A DNA stretch of 64,000 nt from Stemphylium vesicarium. Its lineage: Eukaryota; Ascomycota; Dothideomycetes; Pleosporales; Pleosporaceae. The position numbers and the translations under genes were made by a program. Position 1 is the first letter of the stretch, and each line of letters starts with the position of its first letter. Shown piece by piece: positions 1 through 10,209 of the stretch. Below the pieces are notes generated by a model, which searched no databases, was not told the origin of the DNA, and saw only the letters and a list, made by a program, of their open reading frames with translations. The stretch spans positions 1 to 64,000 of the forward strand of contig QXCR01000122.1 of NCBI GenBank assembly GCA_004380135.1, read 5' to 3'.

Positions 1-322
1 TCTACTTGTGCGCTATCGGTCTCTGGCCAATATTTAGCTTTAGAAGAAATTTACCTCCCATTTAGAGCTGCATTCCCAAACAACTCGACTCGTCGAAGGG
101 GCTTTACACGGCGATAGCTAGCGACAACGTACGGGATTCTCACCCTCTGTAACGTCCTGTTCCAAGGAACTTGGACCGCTGCCAAAACCAAAGCGCCCTC
201 TGCAAATTACAACTCGGACCCATCCTTTTCCACCGTCAATACTCTATCACGCATAATAATGCGATACACCAAGATCCATTTTCCCTTCGCATCTCCCCAC
301 CCACACCAAACTCAACCCAGAC
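1..322. other. Window edge, no gene seen
   Basis: No supported gene. The plus-strand frame that starts near 171 begins with TTG and is rich in Pro, Ser and Thr only because the strand is C-rich. I read it as antisense to the decayed gene that ends at 323. Confidence 0.5.
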
Positions 323-1074
323 TCAACCACCTACTGCCTTCCCCATAATCTTCTCCAACTCCTCCTCCGAGTACCTCTCCTGCGGTTGCTACACTCCATT
401 AGCCCAAACCCATCCTTATCCACCCACCTCACGTTCACTTACCTCAACAAAAACCACACCCCCATACTCCCGCCTCAGCTTCACATACTACCCCAGCACC
501 CCCTCACACAAACATCCCACGGCATCCCACTCAACCCCACCTCCAGATCAAACGCCCGCACCATAATCGCGCCGCGGAAGTGAGGGCCTAGCGTCTTGTT
601 CACGTGCAGCGCGCGTGTGGAGTGCGGGTTTGCGTCGTAGATTATCTGGATGAAGTAGGGAAGTTGGCGGTTGTGGAAAGATAGGGTGGATAAGTCAATG
701 GATGGGGTGTTGGGAAAGAAGGGGGTTAGCGGGATTTATTCGCTGTCCGCAGATGATGAAGATGGAGATGGATATGGAGGAGGGAGGTAGATGAATGATG
801 GCTTCGTGCCACTGACAGGACAGAACAGCGCGCGCCGCGCGTGCGGGTGAGGGCGCTGGGCAAGTGAGGCCGTGTAGCGTTTACACATGAACTTGTGCGA
901 AGAGGTCCAGTCTGACTTCTGGCAGGCGACGCTGCAGTAGCGGGTATTGCGGCAGGAAGAGCAGAGGTTGGGTGCCGAGGACGCGTGGCAGGTTGCGCAT
1001 GAGGTGGGCGGGGAGGAGCGTGTAGGAGCGTGTGGGAGTGTTGATGAGGTGGATAGAGGTGGTGGTGTTGCCAA
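323..1074 (-). pseudogene. Decayed MYND zinc-finger protein gene
   Basis: The N-terminal part encodes a clear MYND zinc finger: paired cysteines CATC and CSSC, then YCSVACQ, then a C-terminal His/Cys pair (SHKFMC). Such fingers bind Pro-rich partner proteins. After it comes the GTKPSFIYLP segment that I recall from fungal MYND proteins of about 200-250 aa. The gene looks broken. No in-frame ATG is seen before the finger; the frame opens with TTG at 1072-1074. An in-frame TAA lies at 736-738, yet 84 further codons in the same frame (down to 481) read as sensible protein. Then a frame change and a TAG precede a last plausible segment, VKLRREYGGVVFVE. That segment is followed by a well-formed 63-nt intron (380-442, GTAAGT donor, GCTAATG branch) and a short last exon ending in TGA at 323-325. 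I found no splice pattern that removes the TAA cleanly. A pseudogene is the simplest reading; a sequencing error is the alternative. Confidence 0.5.
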
Positions 1075-1206
1075 TGGAAGATTGAAATGTAATGAAGAGT
1101 AGTAGAAGATGTGAAGAAGAAGAAAGAACCAGTCTATAAACGTCAGGTGAGAAAGGCACTGCCCTCGTCTTGACCTTTACTTTGGTAAACAACTCAGCAG
1201 CTTCAC

Positions 1207-2421
1207 CTAGTAAGGTCTGTAAAGCCACTGCGACGGGTGAAACAAGACATCGAAATCCACACCGCCAAACACGCCAATCGCAGGAAACAAATCGCACTCT
1301 CCCCTCAACCCAGTATTACCTCCCTTGCATCTCTCATCCAGTTCCTCATTCGCATCCCAGCCCCCCTCCTTCACCCCATTCCGCGTAAAGAATACATCAA
1401 CGTCCAACATCCCACTCTGCTGAGACTGCTCATATGAGGGCGGGTTCCTCGGAACCGAGAAGGTGATACCAATACCAACGGTGTCACCAGGTTTGAACGC
1501 CGTCGTGAAATCACTGCCACCCCAAGCATCGTTGACGTACTTTCGTCCATCATCGCCATGCACGCCCAAGCTAGCGCGCTCCCAACCTGGAAGACGGAAT
1601 GTGGGATACGGCGGTGCGACAAAGCCTATTGCGATACCAGCATCGGCTTCGGAGAGGGAGAAACCACCGCGGCCGATGCCGATGACTTTGAGCTCAAAGT
1701 ATATCGTCTTGGAGCGCTGCGTGTTGAGAGGTGAGTCCCAGAAGACGCTGTACATGGGGAGATTGGTGAGGATGCTCGAGTCGTGGCATTTGGCGTGAGT
1801 GCGACATCGCCAGTGCCCTGCTTGTGGTTGAGGTAGTAGGTCTCCTAGGAATGACGGTGCTTTGAGTAAGGCTAGTTGACTGTTTTGAATGGCTGCGTGT
1901 ATGTTTGGTTGGAGATTTTGCGGTGGCCATAATGGGTGCCGGTTTGTCCATGCTAGAGCCCGATCGCCGTCTTCAGCACTGGCATTTGCTGTCGGGGAGC
2001 TGTCGTATCCCATAGATGGCGGCGGAGGAAGCAAACTAGTGTCAGGGATGACTGTCCAGTCGTGATAGGGCGGAGGGTCCCAGCTTGGCTGCGGTTGCTG
2101 TGGATAAGAAGGTGGTGGTCCTGCTGGAGGCGCGTAGCCCGAAGATTGCTGCTTTGGTGGAGGTCCCGGGGGAGCTGCGTATGATGACGAGGATTCGTGG
2201 TTAGGTGGGGGTCTTGATGGTGCTGGGTATTCAGACTTTGATGATGACGAGATTTGGTTCGGCGGAGGACCAGGAGGCGCTTGATACTTCTCCGTGGGCG
2301 CCGTGGGGTGCTGCCCTTGTGAGGATTGGTAGTAGGGGTTGTTCGACTGCAGATTGTGTTCATCTGTTCCATAAGATGGCTTTTCGTCGCCTTTTAGCTT
2401 GTCCTTCCACTTTTTGAACAT
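1207..2421 (-). CDS. SPRY-domain protein with Pro-rich N-terminus and PY motif
   Basis: A single-exon protein of 404 aa starting at a clean ATG. Residues 1-10 are basic (MFKKWKDKLK). Residues 40-140 are low-complexity Pro/Gln/Ser with repeats of the PPGPPP type. The C-terminal half (about 200-400) is a SPRY/B30.2 domain, with the features IYFELKVIG, IAIGF, PGW, LGVHGDDG, GDTVGIGI and a final DVLFHPSQW. A PPPY motif at residues 116-119 is the classic ligand of WW domains in Rsp5/Nedd4 ubiquitin ligases. Yeast Ssh4 and Ear1 combine a SPRY domain with PY motifs and act as Rsp5 adaptors in cargo sorting, but they have a transmembrane segment that I do not see here. An adaptor role is therefore inference; the SPRY assignment is solid. 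Confidence 0.8.
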   Translation of the reverse strand: MFKKWKDKLKGDEKPSYGTDEHNLQSNNPYYQSSQGQHPTAPTEKYQAPPGPPPNQISSSSKSEYPAPSRPPPNHESSSSYAAPPGPPPKQQSSGYAPPAGPPPSYPQQPQPSWDPPPYHDWTVIPDTSLLPPPPSMGYDSSPTANASAEDGDRALAWTNRHPLWPPQNLQPNIHAAIQNSQLALLKAPSFLGDLLPQPQAGHWRCRTHAKCHDSSILTNLPMYSVFWDSPLNTQRSKTIYFELKVIGIGRGGFSLSEADAGIAIGFVAPPYPTFRLPGWERASLGVHGDDGRKYVNDAWGGSDFTTAFKPGDTVGIGITFSVPRNPPSYEQSQQSGMLDVDVFFTRNGVKEGGWDANEELDERCKGGNTGLRGECDLFPAIGVFGGVDFDVLFHPSQWLYRPY

Positions 2422-2763
2422 GGTGGTTAGACTGCTGTGGTATCACAGAAGGTGGTTAAGACAGCGGCCTAATATTACTCGTACTATTCAACGGCCAAGG
2501 TTGTAAGAAGATGGAAGTGTATGAGTCAGAGCGTCGAGAACCTCCTGCTTCTTGAAGGACCAGGGTTTTTGGCAAGAATCAAATGTCAAACATGCGCGGC
2601 TTGATGATGAGGAAGGGCAGTTGATTGATCGTGGCTGTGCATGTGTGACCAACATGTTGGATGCTAACCGTCTACGTCATCATGGCTTGGCAGGGATCGC
2701 CTCTCGAACCTCAAAGTCAGAAGGACAAGCGCCAACCATTAATACACTTCAAACTAGGAGTCA
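2422..2763. other. Intergenic, upstream of the SPRY gene
   Basis: About 340 bases lying between the 5' end of the SPRY gene and the 3' end of the AtuA-like gene, both on the minus strand. It must hold the SPRY promoter. I see no gene or repeat. Confidence 0.5.
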
Positions 2764-4931
2764 TCAAAGCTTGGAACCCACACTCGCCTCGGTCGCATAT
2801 CTCCCCGCAACAGCCCTCCCCCTAACCCTGCCTTCCAAAAACTTCACCGGCACATCGACAACGCAATCCCTCAGCCAATCCCCCATGCCTTTCGCAAATG
2901 CATCGAGCCTACTACTCCCACTAACGCCTCTTCCTAGCACGCCATAGACCACAAAGTGCACAGCCATGATGCCCTCAAACTCGCACCTTTCAACAAAGAA
3001 CATGTCATCCCAGCTCTCTGCAAACATCTCTTTGAGCTTAGGAATTGTAAGGTAGGTGCGCAACCAATCCCAAGACTCCTTGTAGAGTGAGGACGAGGGA
3101 GGGTAGGACGATGGAAGTGAAGTAGGGACAAAGAAACCGATATTCGCATTACCGCCTTTATCGCCCGACCGTGCGAGAACAACATCGCCAAGTCGCGCAG
3201 GAGTCGTTGGGCCAAAGGACTGGAGATTGACCGGATTCCGGGTCTCGTAGCTTTCTCTTTTGGCAAGGTGTTCCGTTACCGGCGGCGGCGTCGTGCTGAC
3301 CGGCTTAGTTTGCACTTTATCGGTCGAACCCCCCACTTCCAGGATGTTGATTGATGTCTTGAGCTTATCTTGGGACCAGATCGCCGGATAGTAACTCAGA
3401 TAAGGCTTCGGAAGGGCGGTACGATGATCCATGGTGCTATGAAAGCCCGAGTAATGCTGCATCGCAAACTCGCTCAGTAAACTTGCCAGGCCAAGGTTTA
3501 CCTTTAGATCGCTCGTCTCGGCAAAGATTCTACAATACGTGGTACTTCTCAACTGGCTCTTTGGATTGGGCTCCGGTATGCCAATGCGCTGGAACTCTAG
3601 AATATCGAACTTGTTCAAGATGCCTTGCTTCTTCAGTCCGAACTTGATCATGCGTTCCCAAAGATCAAACTTCTCAGCCGTGGCATAGCCGGTCGCGTTG
3701 ATGACAATCTCAGATTGGTAGCCGCCGTGGTAGAAAATTGCCAGTTTTGTCGTCGGTGGAGGCGGTTTCCCTTTTATGCCCCACACGCGAACTCTACAAG
3801 AACTGTCAGTAGTTTGATCTGGTACAGCCTGGCCGAGCAGCCACGGCACATACCTGTTGCTTTCCCCCCCTTTGACTTGCACCCCATCCAACATGCCCTT
3901 GACATCGCTATTCAAATAAACATTCCCCTGCAACTCATACAAAAACTGGCACTTGACCGTATCCTCAGTAACGAACCCCTTCTTCCCATCATGCTTCGTA
4001 ACCACACAAGCTCCATCCTTCTCAATCTCTGCGATCCCAAACGAAATATCATACAGCTCATCGAGGGGATATTCGTAGAAGCCCGCAAAATTGGAGCCCG
4101 TCACATAGCCACTGCATTCGATCAGATGGCCAGCAATCAGCGCTCCAGCGAGTTCGTCGAAGTCGTCGGAGCGCCAATTATACCACCACCATGCGGCGCC
4201 GATGACGGGACTGGCATCTGCGACACGACCGGCGATGATAATATCGGCGCCTTCTTCGAGACCCGCTACGATTTCTCGGGCACCGAGGTATACGTTTGCG
4301 CTGACGATGGGCTTGTCGCTTTTCAAGATGTCGAGCGCGTGATCCGCGACCGTCACTTCGCTGTTGTCAGAGTCTAGATGAGGTGGGAGACCGTTTTCTT
4401 TGATGTCTTTAATCTCTTCGATCAAGTTGTCGCCTGACACATATGCGACTTTGAGGTTGTAGCTTTTTCTCGTAACCTGGATTGACATTAGCATATATCT
4501 GAAGAAAATAAGCTTGATAAAGAGAGTTGCTCACAAGCTCCTGAATCTTTTCCGCCAAACCTCTAGGATTATGCGCGCCGCCATTAATCACGACCTTGGT
4601 CTTCTTTTCATGCAGTAAATCGATCGTCTGCTCAATTCCGTCCCACGCTGTTTGCTCCCACCCGGGATGCTGGCCTGCCGCATGGGCTTGCGCGTTCTCC
4701 GCGATGTTGACTTCGGCCAGATAATCGCCTGTGATAAAATCCACATCTCCAAGTTCAACTTGGTAGCGCATATGGTAGCCAGGATCAGCTATAGCATGTT
4801 GTTAATACGTAGTGCCCATCAGACAGAACAAAAAGACCGGGCATGCCTTTATAGCCTGAGCAATTGGCTATGCGTACGGGACGCGTTCCGCGCTGAGAGG
4901 TCCATCGCGTACTGTAGTCTGGTGTAGTCAT
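2764..4931 (-). CDS. AtuA-like protein (DUF1446), acyclic terpene utilisation family
   Basis: Four exons (4838-4931, 4535-4788, 3854-4476, 2764-3793) give 666 aa. Introns are 4789-4837, 4477-4534 and 3794-3853. Family marks include IANCSGYK near the N-terminus, VDFITGDYLAE, VVINGGAHNPRGLAEK, DIIIAGRVADASPV, KGKPPPPTTKL and, in the C-terminal AtuA-like domain, GDVVLARSGDKGGNANIGF. In Pseudomonas, AtuA is needed for growth on citronellol and geraniol, but its chemistry is poorly defined. The fungal protein has the full two-domain length. It is divergent from a family III CoA-transferase, which suggests catabolism of a branched or terpenoid acid (inference). The start at 4931 (MTTPDYS) is preferred; an in-frame ATG at 4967 would add 12 residues. 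Intron 3 is exactly 60 nt with no stop, so its retention would keep the frame. Confidence 0.85.
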
Positions 4932-5493
4932 GTTAAACTTTGTGGCTGATTGTGAATCGTAGGCCATCAGGGTAATTTTTATTCAGTTCCAAGCTGCGCC
5001 TACTGATGCTTTAGGGGTGCATATGGCACGAACCGAGCGGCGTGGCAATCTAATCACCATTCCAGCTTTCAATTCCACGTCGGCTATAACCATTACATCT
5101 CCTCAAATACAACCGAAATGCTTTTTTTTCTCCATATTCGGTTTTACAACCTGAGGATGCGGGGTGGTACCCCACTTCAATCGGCCGAGGGGTCCACGGG
5201 TATGTCGAACCAGACGACTCGCCCGAGATCGGCATCGCCGGATCCGGGAAGCTCAGCGCCGGCCTAGTGCGATCGGCAGACAGCACAATAGACTAGATAT
5301 GATAGTTAGCGGGTATAGTGATGGGGTCAGACAGTCGGATGATGCCATGGTCGGGCTGTGGGGTTGGTAGCTCGGCCGACGGTACACGGCCGGTGGGCCA
5401 GGCAAACCAGCATAACATATTCATCTGCCATCTTGTGTCATCTCTACACAAACACTCTGTAACACGATACCTAGGTTTGCGAATAACAACAAG
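4932..5493. promoter_or_regulatory. Shared divergent promoter, AtuA-like / CoA-transferase
   Basis: The 562 bases between the two divergent start codons must hold both promoters. The stretch contains the palindrome CCGGATCCGG at 5238-5247 (an everted CGG/CCG pair) and three CGGCCG palindromes at 5182-5187, 5373-5378 and 5387-5392, the last two 14 bases apart. CGG/CCG pairs are the usual half-sites of fungal Zn2Cys6 regulators. Binding by such a factor is inference; GC-rich words also occur by chance. Confidence 0.4.
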
Positions 5494-7360
5494 ATGGCGA
5501 CAAATGGAACGGACGGTCATGCTAACGGCGTCGCGAATGGCACCTCGAACTCTTACTCAATCCCGCACGGAGCACGAAGCGTACTTGACCATGGAATTCT
5601 GAACAACTCTCTTATTGCCTCGACTCTCCCCCAAGAGATAGGAGAATGCTCAAAGACAATTCAGTTTAAGGGCAGCGATAAGCCCAGTATACCCATCAAC
5701 TGGCGTTTCGCGGAGAGCATCTCAGCACTCAAAGGCCTGGAGGCTGCTATGATAAACGTATTGTTGAAGAGGAAATACGGCTTGGAACCACAAGAAGCTA
5801 TTATCGACACGTGAGTCGTCAACTAGCTGTTCGAGGATTACTCGATACTGACATGTGTGCAAAGGGATCACGCACAGCTCTTTTTCATGTCCATCCTGCT
5901 CAACACCATCGATCCCGAGGGCGAGAATATTGACTTTATCAGCAAGCCACTTGCAAAAGGAACAAGCGCGTATGAGAAATACTTTAAGAACTGCGACAAG
6001 CATGATATGAGCAGCAGTGCTTACCGCACTTCGGCCACGAATATATACCAATGTAAAGACGGAAGATACTTCCACTTGCATGGTTCTATGAATCCCAATC
6101 CAACACAAGATAGCGTTGGGCTTCCGCCCGAGATGGCTGAATCCTCATTGAAGGAGCCATGGGCCCCATATGTGGAAAAGGTAGCTCAGATCGACTCCAA
6201 AGAAATGCAGCGGCTGGCTTCCGACGAGTACAAACAAGCTGGTACAATTTGCTGGACAACCGAAGAGTTCAAGAAGAGTGAGCACGGCAAGGCCAATGCT
6301 CACGTCGGCCTTTACGAAGTGCATGAGATCAAGAATGAGAAGCAACCAGCATGCTGGTGGCCAGATAGTCCCGAGACATCTGCAAAGCGACCGCTCGCAG
6401 GCCTCAAAGTCGTTGATTTGACCCGTGTCATCGCTGCACCGGCTCTCACGCGCGGATTGGCTGAACTGGGCGCTTCAGTAATGAGAATCACTGCAGAACA
6501 CATCACCGACATGTCGAATTTGCATATTGATCTCAACTGGGGAAAATGGAACGCCCATCTCGATTTCCGCAAGGAGGAAGACCGGGAGAAGCTCCGCGCT
6601 CTCGTCCGGGACGCCGATATGGTCGTCCAAGGGTACCGGCCTGGCGTGCTCGACAAATACGGCTTTTCCGCTGAAGGCTTGCTGGAGCTGACCAAGGATC
6701 GCGAACGAGGTTTGATTGTTGTGCGCGAAAACTGCTATGGTTGGCACGGCCCGTGGGCTTACCGGAGTGGATGGCAGCAGATTTCCGATGCATGCTGTGG
6801 CGTATCGATGGAGTTTGGTCGGGCAATGGGCAATGACGAGCCTGTGACGCCTGTTTTTCCCAACAGCGACTTTTGCACTGGTACTTCAGGAGTCATTGGT
6901 GTGCTAAATGCGCTATTGCGTCGTGGCGCCGAAGGCGGCTCTTACCAAGTTGATGTAAGCTTTCCCACCCTCATTTGAGCATCGGAACTGACAGGCCCAG
7001 GTCGCCTTGAACTACTATTCTCAATGGCTTGTCAACAGTGTCGGCACTTACCCCAAGGATGTCTGGGAAGACGTCTGGACGCGCAACGGGCGCCAGGTTT
7101 TCCGACACTACCACAACATGCAGTACACACTACCATGTTACATGAAGATGCTGACGACTAATGCCGGCCCCATAATCTTCAACCCCGAATTCTTCGAAAT
7201 GAGATACGCGGGCGCGATTGGCAAAAACGTAAAAGGTGTTAAACCCATCATCCAATACCCGCAGGGTAATGTGAAGTTGGGATACAATGTGGGTACGCGA
7301 GGGAATGGAGTGGATCAGCCGAGATGGCCGGAGGACTTGATGACTGAGGTGGTAGCGTAG
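5494..7360 (+). CDS. Family III CoA-transferase (CaiB/BaiF type)
   Basis: Three exons (5494-5810, 5865-6954, 7001-7360) give 588 aa. Donors are GTGAGT and GTAAGC; acceptors are CAAAG and CCCAG. The C-terminal two thirds carry the CaiB/BaiF signature: PLAGLKVVDLTRVIAAPALTR, followed by LAELGASVMRI, then DADMVVQGYRPGVLDKYGF, then RENCYGWHGPW. The Asp in NSDFCTGTSG matches the position of the catalytic Asp that forms the acyl-anhydride intermediate in this family. An N-terminal region of about 200 aa makes the protein longer than bacterial members of about 400 aa; the long form is common in fungi. It should move CoA between carboxylic acids. Divergence from the AtuA-like gene suggests it activates the acid substrate of the same pathway (inference). 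A strong ATG follows a short A-rich leader. Confidence 0.85.
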
Positions 7361-8002
7361 TGAGTCATAGTATGAGATGGCGTATGCGGCCAATCAAATA
7401 ATTTTCGCAAATTTCTGATAGTTTCCTTGTCCTTGGCTTTGAAGGAAATTTGATGGATCTCTGCCAAGGGAAAGTAGATTTGGTCGGAGGGTGACGAAAA
7501 GACTGAGAAGAGTGACACGCGCTAGAGTTAAACACGTTTTCGCGTGAGCACGTGCTCGCGCCATCGCATCCTGGCCCAGCAAGAGCACCTCGGAAGCAGG
7601 ACAAAAACACCACCTGAGCGAGGGACAAATTCTGGAAAGGCGACCACTGTTTTTTATGAAATCCCAGTGACGCTAGAACAACAAGATAAAAGTCTTCTCA
7701 AACAGTGCTTCCTTGTGCTTTCGATACGATGGTGCATTTCCTCATCACTCTAACCATTGATGTAGCGATTCGTACTTTCCTTCGCCCAGATTATACGAAA
7801 CTCGACTTCAATTCCGCAACAAGTTAGCTTAGCTATGTGTCAACCAAGTATGACTACATGCTGACCGTTAAAACTCCAAAAAGCTGACTCACACGCCTCT
7901 AGACCAACCCTCCTAGCATATCGCTATAAATCTCCCCCGGGTTCAAAAACTTACTTGAGACTGCAAATCATCTCCAAAAGTTTACTTCTGACAACACAAG
8001 CC
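7361..8002. other. Intergenic, promoter side of the GNAT gene
   Basis: About 640 bases with no supported gene. The last 100 bases before the acetyltransferase ATG contain a TATA-like word (gctataaat, about 7922) and C-rich leader sequence. Confidence 0.45.
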
Positions 8003-8698
8003 ATGGCTCCCCTACCAACCAAATTCCACACCCCTCGCCTGACCCTCCTCCGGCTAACAAACACCGCCCCAAACCACCCACACGTGCAATATTTCCATGC
8101 GAACTGGTCCAATGCCAGTGCAACAGCGTGGTCACTCCACGGCGCGACGACGTCGCTGGAAGAAAGCCGGGAGTGGATGATTGAGCAATTGAGCCAGTTT
8201 GACAGCATCTTCTACGCAGTGTTTGAGCGGAAAGAGCAAGGAGAAAAGGAAGAGGAGTTAAGTGAGCTGGTAGGAAGTGTGAGTTTGAGGCTCCAACATG
8301 CTGGACCTTCTCTTCCTCCTCCACCTCCCCCGAGTACTCTCCCCAATCCTCCTCGCCATCAAGACGAACCTACCGCCAGCACCGTCACCATCACACCCGC
8401 ACCAACGAACCTAAACCTCCGTGCCCTGGGTTATGCATTCTTGGAATCCGCGCGCAGTCGCGGCTACGCCACAGAAGCGAATCGCGGCCTCCTAGACGCC
8501 TACAGCGCCTCCATCCCGCCACAGGAGAAAGAAACAACGCGATTTTACATCGAAGCAGAGGTTGATGAAGAGAACCCTGGTAGCGTGAGGGTGTTGCAGA
8601 AACTGGGGTTTGGGTGCGTGGGCTGGAAGGATGAGGAGAAGGTGTGGTTGAATGGGGGGTGGAGGGCGGGGCATTGGGTTTATGGGAGGGATGTTTAG
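8003..8698 (+). CDS. GNAT-family N-acetyltransferase (RimJ/RimL type)
   Basis: A single-exon protein of 231 aa. The start at 8003 sits in a strong context (GCCATGG); an upstream start would add a poorly conserved leader. The layout is that of RimJ/RimL-like acetyltransferases. It opens with the beta strand TPRLTLLRL, then a helix ending in SLEESREWM. The acetyl-CoA region reads GYAFLESARSRGYATEANRGLL, and the C-terminal motif is VRVLQKLGF with the usual Asn five residues earlier (DEENPGS). The substrate cannot be told from sequence. A Pro-rich loop of about 35 residues (PPPPPPSTLP) separates the two halves and is unlikely to be part of the fold. Confidence 0.8.
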   Translation: MAPLPTKFHTPRLTLLRLTNTAPNHPHVQYFHANWSNASATAWSLHGATTSLEESREWMIEQLSQFDSIFYAVFERKEQGEKEEELSELVGSVSLRLQHAGPSLPPPPPPSTLPNPPRHQDEPTASTVTITPAPTNLNLRALGYAFLESARSRGYATEANRGLLDAYSASIPPQEKETTRFYIEAEVDEENPGSVRVLQKLGFGCVGWKDEEKVWLNGGWRAGHWVYGRDV

Positions 8699-8728
8699 GG
8701 GGAGAAGGGGGAGAAGGGGGAGAAGAAA
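8697..8728. repeat. GGGGGAGAA microsatellite
   Basis: Three near-perfect copies of a 9-base purine unit directly at and after the stop codon of the acetyltransferase. The transcript tail would be a purine-rich tract. Confidence 0.7.
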
Positions 8729-9034
8729 GCGTGTAGTAGTATTGAAGAGAAGAAGTAGAAGAATGGTTGGCAAAGGAAAAGGATACAACAAAAGAGTGCA
8801 ACGGCTATCGATGTAAATAAAAATCCTCATGGCTCGCTCTGTCGCTAGATGTCGCTAGATGTTGCAAAATGGGGTGGGGGTATATGTACTCTGCGCTCTC
8901 TCTCTCTCCTTCTCTTGTATCATCAAAACCAACCGAAATAGCCCCATTAAACCTCCTACCATCTTATTTATTTACAATGCTCAACTTCACGCACCTTCAC
9001 CAGGTATTTCAAGAATATCATTCCAAACCACAGC

Positions 9035-10209
9035 CTACTCCAAAACCCTACTCTCTCCATTCCCCAACGCCTGAAACCTCACATCCTCAAACTCGCCCTC
9101 AGCCTTCGCCTCCCTAAGCGCATCCTCAACGGTCCAAACCTTCCTGCGCAGGAACCAACTAATAAACCCACCCCCCTTCTTAACCTCATCATGCGTAGCA
9201 ACCCAATACTTAGCGCGAAGAATCCGCTGCGCAAGAACGCCGTTCTTCGCTCCGAGATTAAGCTGCTGTGCTGCGGAGATGGATACGTCGTGCAGACCGT
9301 GCAGGAAAGCGAGGGTATGCAGTGGCGGGTCTGCTTTGGCGATGGGGGATAGCGCTGTATGCGGTATGCCGTGGGGTGTGTAGATTACGCATTCGGCGGC
9401 TTCGCTGGTGGTGCTCGTGGCTAGGTCTTCGCTGCCGTCGCCGTTTATGCTCAGCGTGGAGAGCCGCTTTTTGGGGGTCGCGTTGGAGAGGAAGGGGTGC
9501 GTGGCGAAGGTTATTAGCAGCGCTGAGTGGTAGAAGAGCGAGTCGCCGATTGCAGTCAGCCGCGAGATGCTGAGCCACGAGGGAAGCGGCGAGAGCGAGT
9601 AGTCGTGCCAGTCGGCATCGTCGAGGAAGATGGGGGTTGTAGTTACGGTGCGGAAGTGGTTCCAGGATGATATGGTTTTTGCCGCTTGCTTTGGTCTTGT
9701 GAGACGTCTGCTTGTCTCTTGTCATGCTTGAATTAACGTACCTCTGTCGCGAAAACGGGGACGTCGCCGTGAACCTCCAATAGCGTCTCTTTATGACAAT
9801 GATCTGTAAATTCGTGACTGACAGCCACACAATCAACATAACTCTCCTCGTCCACCACCTCTTCGACTTTTCTCTTTCGGTTCTTTCCTAATCTTAAGCC
9901 TCCAGCTAGAATCTCTACTTGTCGCGCCAATTCTTCCACTTCGGCAATGCTCTTCACCGCGCTGTCGGTCGCGTGCCATTGCTGGCTAAACCACTTTGCG
10001 ACATCACTCTGCCCGCCCACGAACCACGGATCGATCAGGACATTGTAATATATGCGGCTCCCATGCTTGACAGCATTCGCGGGGCGGGGTATCTGCAGAA
10101 GCCAGGAGGTATCGGCGTTTAAATGGTGAAGAATCGGGCGGCGCGTTGCGAGAGCGCGAACGACGGCATCGCGGATTTCGAGGTGGAGTTGCGACGACGG
10201 CGCGTCCAT
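9035..10209 (-). CDS. Metallo-beta-lactamase-fold-like protein
   Basis: Two exons (9742-10209 and 9035-9688), intron 9689-9741 with a GTACGT donor, giving 373 aa. The N-terminus runs through RIYYNVLIDPWFVGGQSDVAKWF, which matches the early strands of MBL-fold proteins. The key motif reads SHEFTDHCH, a departure from the classic HxHxDH. Later parts include DDADWHDYSL, PLHTLAFLHGLHD and KYWVATHDEVK. The WVATHDE segment is the expected place for the final metal-binding residues. Fungal proteins of this kind are usually annotated as putative MBL superfamily. Because the first metal motif is altered, activity cannot be assumed. The gene is tail-to-tail with the acetyltransferase. Confidence 0.65.

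Noticed and set aside
171..566. Pro/Thr-rich plus-strand frame at the window start
   Set aside because: It begins with TTG and is antisense to the decayed MYND gene, whose intron and last exon explain the sequence better.
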